NCBI GenBank assembly: GCA_963920525.1
Contig: OY986437.1
Location: 35,991,063 to 36,055,062, forward strand
DNA length: 64,000 nucleotides
Reading direction: 5' to 3'
From: Dichetophora obliterata
Lineage: Eukaryota; Arthropoda; Insecta; Diptera; Sciomyzidae
The translations under genes were made by a program, and so were the position numbers. Of the stretch, positions 56,207 through 64,000 are shown piece by piece. The notes under the pieces were generated by a model that was not told where the DNA came from, ran no database searches, and saw only the letters and a list, made by a program, of their open reading frames with translations. Positions within the stretch are counted from its first letter, which is position 1. The number at the start of each line of letters is the position of its first letter.

Positions 56207-56500
56207 GGCGATCCTAGCCATGGTGCCATACCCTATAAAAGTATTTCACCTACAAATAAAATTAAAAGCAAACCACTATAGTTTGCAAACCACAAGAGCA
56301 CTTAATTTATGTTTTAATATTTGTAAAACAACTTAGCTTTAATACATTATTATTCAATAAACTTTTCAAGTTAACACAGAAAACGTTCATATCGATGGCT
56401 TAAGCTCCAAATCAGTTTTAACAAAATTCCTTCGTAGCTCTCGGAAGATTCGTCCAAAAAGATATTTTTAAATAATATCAGTGCGCCGCATAGTGGCGTA
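56207..56500. mobile_element. Possible hAT-type ends, incomplete
   Basis: CAGTGGCGATCCTAGCCATG (near 56207) resembles a hAT left end. CGCCGCATAGTGGCGTAGCTC near 56485 contains AGTGGCGTAGC, another typical hAT start. No consistent pair or duplication could be made. Confidence 0.3.
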
Positions 56501-56602
56501 GCTCTAAACAAAAGTTGCCAGTAAATAGAAATAATATTCGCAGAAAAATAAAATTTTGCATGTGAGTTTTAATTGAAAATATAAGAAGACTGTTATTCTC
56601 TG

Positions 56603-56843
56603 CATTGGCGTCGGAAGCGGGGGAAAAAGGGGGCAGTTGCCCCCGCACTTTTTAGCTAGATAAACAATTTAAAAGGAAAAGTTATTCAAAATATCAGTTT
56701 TTTTACAACGATAATATTTTTGTATTATATATTTTCCTCTTCTTTCTCTCTTCTTCATGTTTCATGTGAAGAAATTTTGGTGAACTTTTTTTGCACCACC
56801 ATTTGTACTGCCCCCCAGATGAAATTCGCTTGCGACGCGCTTG
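56603..56843. mobile_element. Short hAT MITE with exact 8-bp target duplication
   Basis: ATTCTCTG at 56595-56602 and 56844-56851 flanks 241 bp with ends CATTGGCGTCGGAAGCG and (complement) CAAGCGCGTCGCAAGCG. Just inside lie GGGGGCAGTTGCCCCC and ACTGCCCCCCAG, another inverted part. Non-coding. The minus frame 56703-56897 overlaps it and is not a gene. Confidence 0.85.
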
Positions 56844-56922
56844 ATTCTCTGCCAAAAAAAAAATTACATATAAAAGTAATTTGGTTGAACAAAACATAAA
56901 GAATTCAAAGTCTTATCGGGTA

Positions 56923-57913
56923 AAGCCCGGTTTCCATGTGGTCTTCTAAGATCTCCGACAATCACATCTTCTGCTATAATGAGCGAGATGGATCTATGTT
57001 ATTCTTGCTATAAAATAATGACATTTGGTTTGTTGTCGTATTTTTTGTAGCTTTTATTTGTTTGCTTAAGAAACTATTTTATTGCATTTGTTTTATCACT
57101 AGAATTTAAAAATGTCAGAAAAGTACAACGGGGTCAGTCACAACGATATCAAGAAGTTGTCCACCGCGTCAAGATTTAAAATTCCCATATTACACGATGC
57201 TCGTTTGCTCGGTGTGCACATGGCAGTGTAATATGCTTGTTGTAGTATTCTCCAAAATTTTTCACAGTTTCGCATTGGACGCAACAACAAAATTATCTGC
57301 TCGCCGAGCAAACGAGCACCGTATAATATGGGCAAAAGTACACCAACCAGTGCCGGCTCTATAAAACAAGCTTTCAGAGGCCACCACGGCATAACACTAA
57401 CAAAACGGAATGTATAAAATCGTCAATTTAATAATTAATAAATATTATTTAATAATAGATTTATTAACCAGTTTTTTGTAATTAAAATAATTACATATTG
57501 AATACAGAAAACATTCACAAAATTCTAAACAATGAAATTGTTTCGATGTTTTTCTATTTTATTTTGCTTCTATTTTGACATGTTAAAGCATCCTTAGAAT
57601 AATATTAAAATAGTTGTCAGTGATGACAATAGTCCAACAACAAACAACTTAAATGGCTGCCGTATTTATAGCAAGTGATAGACTTTTATAGCGAAAGTTA
57701 AAAAAGTTGATCTTTCATGATCTTCTATGATCTCCCAGCATCACATGAGATTGTAGAGGATATCACATGCTATAAAATGCAAAATGTATGTATGTTTCGC
57801 ACGCTCCTTTATCAATCCCATAAAGAGGCACTCGCATTCTATTTCTTTCCCTCTGAAGATGTGATTGTGGGAGATATTAGAAGATCTTAGAAGATTACAT
57901 GAAAACTGGGCTT
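56923..57913. mobile_element. TIR element, AAGCCCRGTTTYCATG ends
   Basis: AAGCCCGGTTTCCATGTGGT (56923) pairs with the complement from 57913 (AAGCCCAGTTTTCATGTAAT). TCTTCTAAGATCT and ACAATCACATCTTC follow on both arms. A nested inverted repeat lies at 57178-57335: CCCATATTACACGATGCTCG and GTTTGCTCGG mirrored by CCGAGCAAACGAGCACCGTA. The minus frame 57138-57392 (84 codons) spans the nested repeat and has no recognised domain. No target duplication resolved. Confidence 0.7.
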
Positions 57914-58860
57914 AAGCTTTTTATTTTATATTATTTTTTTTTAGAAAAAAAAACTAAGCCACATTTTTCCAGTGCCTCACATGTTATCTGATTTGGAATA
58001 TACCTCTTGTTTTTAGTTATTATATATATATAGTTCTTGTTTTACAAGTTTCATTTCAAGCATAACACTTCTATTTTCTTCAGATAGAGATAAGCCATAA
58101 GTCGAAGTCGCCTCTTTCCTCGGCCTGGATATAATCTTCAATTGCGCATTTCTTTTTCTTCTCTTCCATAGTAAACTACCGATAGTAAAAATCATTTGAT
58201 AGCCCATCACTTTAAAACACAGACTACGTTTTCATGATGAGTTAACTCGGCGTTTACTCATTAAAATAAAATTATCAAGCAGCCCTTTGTGATACTGTTC
58301 AAGATACAGATTGGCCCCAATCTCATAATGCAGATAGGTCCTTTGCAGTTCTTGAATGAAAAAGTTAGATTGGCTCTACCGAAAAAATTGACAGACTGGC
58401 CCTTTTGGCAGAACGCCATCATTATGTAAATTTTTATAAAATCATGTAACACAAAATTAGAAGCAATCGGCTTACAAACAAATGGCCCCAAGATTTTTTA
58501 TGATCACGTTCTGCTTCAAATAAAAGCAAAACTCGACATATATAAAAAGTTAGTTGACAAGTTAATTGACTCACATTAAAAGTTAGTTTTTGGTCCTTTG
58601 ATAATTCTTACTTATCATAAGATATCATTCTTAATATAATAAATGAATTTTGTAATTTTTATTTCCTTTTCTCTTTTTCTTTGTGCCATTTCAAACTTGT
58701 CTGCAATTTTAAAAACGACCACGATAATTATAAAGGGTGGTTGAATTTTTTTTATAGTTTTTTTTTTAACTTTAACATTTAATTTTCAAATTATTTAAGA
58801 AATTATTGTCATTTGTTTTTATTATGATAATATTAGTATGGTTCAGTTATTTATAGAACA
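57914..58860. other. AT-rich spacer, nothing recognised
   Basis: Minus frames 58013-58210 and 58261-58491 have no known motif. CCCCAAT/ATTGG words recur near 58300-58500 without clear structure. Confidence 0.4.
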
Positions 58861-58861
58861 A

Positions 58862-59023
58862 AATATCGGCTAAATGGCCGCGGCGGCACATCTCCATCCG
58901 ATGGTCCAAATTTTCGATGACGCGAAATTGAGGTTCTATGCCGTTAATGTGCCGAATTATCTCATCCTTTAGCTCTTGAATTGTTGTTGGCTTATCGACG
59001 TGCACCTTTTCTTTCCCCCAAAG
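58862..59023 (-). pseudogene. Tc1/mariner-superfamily transposase relic, C-terminal part
   Basis: Minus strand: FLWGKEKVHVDKPTTIQELK, DEIIRHINGIEPQFRVIENL and DHRMEMCRRGGHLADILF. This is the C-terminal end of the IS630/Tc1/mariner-type transposases common in insects (pattern PLD-x-FLWG ... CRR-x-GGHL-x-DI-x-F). It joins the main part (61078-61580) exactly when the 2046-bp hAT and one CCCCAAAG copy are taken out (PLDNFLWG straddles the junction). Confidence 0.85.
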
Positions 59024-59646
59024 CAGACCTGTAGCCAGACCAAGAAGACAGAGGAGGCAGGCATGAATCTTGGGTGGGCAATTTTTTTTGTTTTTTCATT
59101 TAAATAAAAAAAAATTTTTAAACGTGTGATTTTTTAATGTGTATACATTACACATATTTATTAAATAACAGAAAATTTTATAATATATACATGTATACGT
59201 AGATCTTTTTATACATAAGATTAATACATAAGAAATAATATAAAAATTAATTCAGGATTTTGTAATAAAATGAAGGTAAAATTACAAGATTTATTTAAAG
59301 TGGCTAGAAATATAAGAAAGATTATCAAAATGGGCTAACACATGTATAAGATATTTTTTAAGTAAAACAAATAAAAAAATTGAATTAACCCGCATAGAAT
59401 TGATGCAAATTTTTTATTCAGATTTATATATTAAGAACAAGCATGCATGTTTTGATTTAAATCTTTTGCTTTTTTTAAATTTTGGCTAGAAATAAGATTT
59501 GCAGATTTTTTTATTTTAAAATTAATAAACATTCATCATGCATAACAAAAATTTAAAAATTAAAAACATTTCAATGAATTATATATTCTTTTTGTATCTG
59601 CATCAAATTGGTGCACAACGTGCTTTTCGTTTCTAGAAAGTTCCTA

Positions 59647-60732
59647 CACGCAGAGAAAAGACGTGGTTGAAACATGATTACTACAATAATAATTTTTTTA
59701 CTAAAATTAGACTATTATTTCTGCAAACACAAATTTTTGCCTTAATAAAGTCATTATTTACTAATGGTGGTACCAAAAATAACATTATAGTTGAAAGCAT
59801 AACATCATTGAAATCGTCAACATACTATGATTGCCTCAACTATTAGTTGCAACAAAAATGTTGTGGTTCTGTCAATCATGATAAATGTGAATATTATTAT
59901 AGAGACAAACATATAAGAATTTTGAATGTTTGTCTGAACTATTCTTTGATTGTTGGCAAATGAAGCAGAACATAACCAAAAATCGAAAGAATTTATTGTG
60001 TCTGAACAGTTTGCAGGAAAAACTTTCACTTCATTCAGACACAATAAGTTTTATCGATTCCTGGCTATGTGCCGTTTCGTTTGTCAACTGTTCAATTATT
60101 GTGTTTTGTTTTAAATCGCCTTATCCTAAAAACAGCACGCAGAAAAGTGACATTTTCGACTTTAATTGTAGCAAACATATTTCTATTTACCGTAAATATA
60201 TTTCGCAATTCTGACCATATTTTGTTTATCACAAATATTGCCATTTTTGTGACAATGCACTTAATGTACCATGTTAGGCGAGCGGTAGTAGCGGCTGTGA
60301 CTTACTGGTAGTGTGCGTGGCTCGTAAGCGAAAAAGCCGCGGTTCAAACCCCAGCTCGGACAGAAAATTTTATCAAATGATTTTTTAACTGAACTTATAT
60401 TTCTGTTCAGCCCAGACATTGGAAATTGAAGTGCATGAAAATAAAAAAATGAAATTATTGTTTCAATAATATTCTGGATAATAAAAATAAATTCATAATA
60501 TAGTTGTTGCAATCATTCTATTTTCGACCCAATAAGAGAATAATGATTGTTTCAATAATATTTTAGTTCCTACAAAAAAGTTCCTTTTCTAAATATGGTT
60601 GTTGTAAACATTTTATCGTGATCAAAGAAAATATTATATGTTTAAGAACATGTAAGCAACAATCATAATCCGAATCATACTATGATTCGGACTTAAAACA
60701 TGGTTGTTGCAATTATGTTTTTTCTCTGCGTG
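59647..60732. mobile_element. TA-flanked CACG-ended TIR element with tRNA-like core, larger copy
   Basis: Ends CACGCAGAGAAAA (59647) and complement of TTTTCTCTGCGTG (60732); TA at 59645-59646 and 60733-60734. Sub-terminal words recur in both arms (ACATGATTACTACAATAATA, GATTGTTTCAATAATATT, GTTGTTGCAAT). The middle has an inverted pair TTATTGTGTCTGAA / TTCAGACACAATAA at 59993-60048 and a tRNA-like block at 60285-60362. Open frames (59817-60512) are overlapping and without known domains. 1086 bp; no transposase recognised. Confidence 0.75.
60285..60362 (+). ncRNA. tRNA-like sequence (degenerate) in TIR element
   Basis: A-box-like TGACTTACTGG (60298-60308), then 32 nt, then B-box GGTTCAAACCC (60341-60351). 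The anticodon region GGCTCGTAAGC could form a GCT/AGC stem. T-runs follow at 60367 and 60383. The 9.2-kb block has the same boxes with 33 nt between them and a similar GTG-GCT-NN-AAGC-GAA order. Acceptor and T stems are poor, so it is not a true tRNA gene. Confidence 0.55.
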
Positions 60733-61077
60733 TATGGATGCGGGTTAAAAAATTATTAAAATTCAAATCTTATTTTTTGGTATCAAAGGTTGGCAGTAGG
60801 TTGGTAGCAGTAAAAATTTGAAATATTGTAAAAATTTTTCTGAAATGTTTTGTTTAACAAATTTCATATACATATTCAAGTCATGAATAAGGTGAATGTG
60901 TATATTTTTTGTTATTTTAAACTAAACTAATTTTAAAGCAATAAACAAATATATCAACAAAATTCGTACTAATTATTCATTTAAAGTTTTTATTGTCTGA
61001 TTTGGCTAGGGGGAAACGGTTGTAGTAGGGGGAATTGCCCCCCCTTGCCTCACCCTGGCTAAAGGCCTGCCCCAAAG

Positions 61078-61580
61078 AAAGTTGTCCAACGGTGTCAAAT
61101 CACGTGATCTTGGCGGCCAATTGACATCGCCACCACGTTAGATAACACGGCCATTAAATTTGTCGCGCAAAAGAGCCATTGTTTTGTTAGCTGTGTTAGC
61201 TGTGTTAGCAAGTGGCACCGTCCTGTTGAAACCACATATCGTCCACATCCATATCTTCCAATTTGAGCCATAAAAAGTTCGTTATCATCTCACGATAGCG
61301 AACACCATTCACAGTAACTGCCTGACCGGCTTCATTTTAGAAAAAATACGGCCCGATGATGCCGCCAGCCCATAAACCTCAACAAACCGTCACTCTTCGT
61401 GGGTGCATTGGTTAAATGCAAGTCTTTATGCATAATGTTCATCAAAGACGAGCGTGAGAGGTGCATTTTTGGGCACGACGACGAGTTGAGGTGGATGGGT
61501 TTTCAGCCACACAATCTCGAACAGCAGCAATATTTTCTGCAGTACGAGCTGTACGAGCATGCACCAAAAAAAAATGTGCG
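61078..61580 (-). pseudogene. Tc1/mariner-superfamily transposase relic, main part
   Basis: Minus strand, in order: RTAENIAAVRDCVAENPSTS then TRRRAQ (N-terminal DNA-binding region), a break, LWAGGIIGPYFF, AVTVNGVRYREMITNF, LKLEDMDVDDMWFQQDGATC (second-Asp block, QDGA) and, after a frame change, FNGRVI and GGDVNWPPRSRDLTPLDN. Text between IMHKDLHL-like and VTVWCG-like positions is deleted (about 61395), which removes the first catalytic Asp block. A 9-bp CTGTGTTAG/CTAACACAG unit is repeated near 61190-61212, shifting frame. Dead copy. Confidence 0.85.
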
Positions 61581-61649
61581 GAGTTAACCCAAGTTTTTTC
61601 ATGAGTCAAAAAAGTTTTTGAGAAGTTAAAAACGTTTTTTCGCCTAAAC

Positions 61650-63529
61650 GCAAAATGAATTGAATCAATATTTTTTTTGTTAACTAGCTGAAACCTGGCG
61701 CGTTGCTGCCACTCTCCCTATTCAAACGCCCATAAAATGTTATCAGTTAAACAGCATGTCTAAATTGAGGTCAAATACTGAATTCTGAGACTGTGCGACC
61801 TATATCCACAAAGCTATTCGATATAACAAATTTGGGTTGTATAGGAAGTGCCACTCTCTCTTCATCACCGCTAATAGAATGTAATCAATTAAACTGGATG
61901 TCTACATGGAGGTCGAATACCGAATTCCAAAACTGTGCGACATATAACTCCAAAACTATTCGATAGCACAAATTTTGATTGTATGGGAGGTGCCACTCTC
62001 CTTTTCCCTACGCCCATAAAATTTTAGCAATGAAACTGCATGAGTACATTGAGGTCGAATACTGAATTTTGAGGCTGAGTTACCTATAACTCCAAATCTA
62101 TTCGATATCGCAAATTTGGGTTAAATTGGAGGTGTCACGCCCCCCCGACAAACTCTAAAAAATTTTGTCAGTAAATCTGCAAGCCTAAATTTTGGTCGAA
62201 TACTGAGTTCCGACGCTGTGCGACCTTGAACTACAAAGCTATTCGATATCACAAATTTTCGTTGTATGGGAGGTGCCACTCCCCCTTGATCAACGCTCAT
62301 AAAATGTAATCAATGAAACTGCATGTGTACATTGAGGTCCAATACTGAATTCCAAAGCTGTGAGACCTATAACCCCAATGCTATTTGATATCTCTAATTT
62401 GGGTAAAATAGGAGGTTTCACGCCCCCTTGTCGTACGCCCATAAAATGTAATTAATGAAACTGCATGTATAAATTGGGGCCGAATACTGAATTCTGACGC
62501 TGATATTCAATATCGCAAATTTACGTTAAATGGGAGGTGCCACGCCCCTCTTACCAATGAACATAGATTGAATCAATGAAACTGCATGTGTATATTGAGG
62601 TCGAATACTGAATTTCGGCGTTGTACGACTTATAACTCTAAAACTATTTGATAGCACAAAGTTGGGTTGTATGGGAAGTGCCACTCCCCTTTGCCCTACG
62701 ACGACAAAATGTAAGTATTGAAAATGCATGTATAAATTTAGGTCGAATACCGATTTCTTACGCTGTCAACCTATAACTTCAAAGCAATACGATATCGCAA
62801 ATTTGGGTTGTAAGGGAGATGTCACGCCTCCGTGTCCAACGCCCATAAAATAAAACCATTGAAACTGCATGTGTAAATTGACGTCAAAAACTGAATTCCA
62901 AAGATGAATTCCTATAACTTCAAAGCTATTCGATATCACAAATTTGGGTTGTATCGGAGGTGCCCCTCCCCCTTGTCCACTCCCATAAAATTTCATCACA
63001 GAAACGGTACGTCTAAATTGTGGTCGAATACCGAATTTCTAAGCTGTGCGACCCATAACTCTAACTAAAGCTATTCGATAACAACAATTTTTTATTTATA
63101 TGTGGGAGGTAAAAGGGGGTGTGGCATTACCCCTTAAACCATCTCGTACTCAAAGCAAAGCGTACTTACAAAATTTGAGCTCAATCGGACCAATGGTTTC
63201 GAAGTATTTTGATATTTTCTTTAAAGTAGGCGTAGATGAATTGTGACCACGCCCATTTTTTCAAAGTTAATTATAGTTATCATACGAACTTATTTACCAA
63301 ATTTTAATTTCATACGACCAAAACCGTCTAAAATACAGCATTTTTATTGATTTGTGGGCGACAAAAGGGGGTGTGGTACAAAACCTGCAAAGATACACAC
63401 ATGCAATTTCTTATGTGCACCCTCCACACAGACCCCAATCACCCCTGAAAATTTCATTGAAATCGGGCAAGCCGTCTAGGAGGAGTATGCGAACAGGAAG
63501 TTTTGCCACTTAATTTTATATATATAGAT
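61650..63529 (+). mobile_element. Helentron/DINE-1-like element with 141-bp repeats
   Basis: Begins near GTTAACTAGCTGAAACCTGG (61679) and contains ten tandem modules starting around GAGGTCGAATACTGAATTC (61769, 61910, 62050, 62191, 62333, 62477, 62598, 62739, 62880, 63020), spaced ~141 bp (one 121). After that come GGGGGTGTGGCATTACCCC, GACCACGCCCATTTTTTCAA, CCTGAAAATTTCATTGAAAT, CGGGCAAGCCGTCTAGGAGG and the tail TTATATATATAGAT (63529). No Rep/helicase; non-autonomous. Minus frames 62526-62999 just read the repeats (GVAPPIQPKF-like text). Confidence 0.7.
61745..63070. repeat. ~141-bp tandem array, ten copies
   Basis: Unit order: AATTGAGGTCGAATACTGAA, GAGGCTGTGCGACCTATAAC, CCAAAGCTATTCGATATCGC, AATTTGGGTTGTATGGGAGG, TGCCACTCCCCCTTGTCC, CGCCCATAAAATGTAATCAA, GAAACTGCATGTGTA. 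One unit is ~20 bp shorter (62477-62598). Shared with 3846-4010 and 11516-11900. Confidence 0.85.
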
Positions 63530-63949
63530 ATCAAAACAGTGGGCGCAAAAGTGGGCGTGGTCAATTTTTCTTTCAGTAAACACTTAAATTGGATTACTAC
63601 GAACATTTGAAAAAAAAATTATCCAAATCGGTCCAGCCGTTTTCCGATTTTAGATAAATTGAAAAAAGTGGGCGCAAAAGTGGGCGTGGTCAATTTTTCT
63701 TTCCGACAAAACTTAAATTGGATTACTATGAACATTGAAAAAAAAATTATCCAAATTGGTCCAGCCGTTTTCCGATTTTAGATAAATCAAAAAAAGTGGG
63801 CGCAAAGTGGGCGTGGTCAATTTTTCTTTCCGTAAAAACCTAAGTTGGACTATTACGAACATTTAAAAAAAAAATTATCCAAATCGGTTCAGCCGTTCTC
63901 AACTGATGCAATTACCAACGAACGACATTTGATTTTTATTTATATAGAT
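63530..63949 (+). mobile_element. Second Helentron/DINE-1-like copy with ~128-bp repeats
   Basis: Three units of AAAAAGTGGGCGCAAAAGTG, GGCGTGGTCAATTTTTCTTT, AAATTGGATTACTA-GAAC, ATTATCCAAAT-GGT and CCAGCCGTTTTCCGATTTTA at about 63538, 63666 and 63792. It ends in ATTTATATAGAT (63949). Directly follows the tail of the previous copy, so two Helitron-like elements are in tandem, as these often insert tail-to-head. Confidence 0.7.
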
Positions 63950-64000
63950 ATAAAACTTTTTTTGCTTGATACAACTCATTTTCAAAGCTTGGAGTAAATT
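63950..64000. other. Window end
   Basis: No feature; AT-rich flank. Confidence 0.3.

Larger units (their letters stand above)
59024..61069. mobile_element. hAT element with exact CCCCAAAG target duplication
   Basis: TIRs CAGACCTGTAGCCAGACC (59024) and complement CAGGCCTTTAGCCAGGGT (from 61069). CCCCAAAG occurs at 59016-59023 and 61070-61077. The 2046-bp interior is AT-rich and has no transposase I can read; a GGGGGAATTGCCCCCCCTTG run lies near the right end. It inserted into a Tc1/mariner-type relic and was itself hit by the element 59647-60732. Confidence 0.9.

Noticed and set aside
57138..57392. 84-codon minus frame as a membrane protein
   Set aside because: It reads across a nested inverted repeat within a TIR element; its hydrophobic stretch is a by-product.
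60285..60362. Genuine tRNA gene (anticodon CGT)
   Set aside because: B-box is good, but acceptor and T stems do not pair and the anticodon stem is weak.

Overview
The window looks like repeat-dense, AT-rich intergenic or heterochromatic DNA from an insect, most likely a higher fly (Diptera). Three things suggest this: Helentron/DINE-1-like repeats ending in a TATATATAGAT-type tail, jockey/CR1-like and R1/LOA-like LINEs without long poly-A tails, and many mariner and hAT relics. I found no convincing host gene, rRNA or CRISPR array. Nearly every long open frame belongs to a transposable element, and most elements are broken. The species call is inference.

Layout. 1-4.2 kb: unassigned AT-rich DNA, an inverted array of GGTGGCAACCCTAT-type repeats (about 1.7-2.95 kb) and a short Helentron-like copy. 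4.7-8.7 kb: three fold-back elements. 9.0-9.45 kb: a TA-flanked terminal-inverted-repeat (TIR) element with a tRNA-like core. 10.7-15.3 kb: a 72-bp tandem array, then a Helentron-like copy interrupted by a TIR element (12101-14916) that itself carries a second TIR element and a hAT remnant. 16.0-16.9 kb: a Tc1-like fold-back. 18.4-24.06 kb: a jockey/CR1-like LINE on the minus strand, split by two precise insertions. 26.5-28.0 kb: hAT, R1-like LINE and mariner fragments. 30.4-32.2 kb: a 5'-truncated LINE with an RNase H domain. 32.2-34.9 kb: a hAT relic of the ZBED type and two mariner relics, one holding a MITE. 37-42.7 kb: a large inverted-repeat structure with a ~143-bp higher-order satellite, a ~185-bp tandem repeat with a palindrome, and a hAT element with its 8-bp target duplication. 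44.19-48.4 kb: the best preserved element, a jockey-like LINE with an intact 949-aa endonuclease/reverse transcriptase ORF. 48.5-57.9 kb: palindromes and MITEs, including a large hAT-like fold-back at 50164-51716. 58.86-61.58 kb: a Tc1/mariner-superfamily relic broken by a 2-kb hAT element, itself broken by the second tRNA-cored TIR element. 61.65-63.95 kb: Helentron-like elements with ~141-bp and ~128-bp tandem repeats.

How the parts work together. This is a stratified transposon graveyard. Several insertions can be dated relative to each other because removing the insert plus one target-site copy restores the reading frame of the host element. The most unusual signal is the pair of TA-flanked, CACG-ended elements (8997-9450 and 59647-60732). 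Each carries a tRNA-like block with A-box and B-box motifs at nearly identical spacing. A second is that one inverted array family sits inside two TIR elements with different ends and different target duplications.
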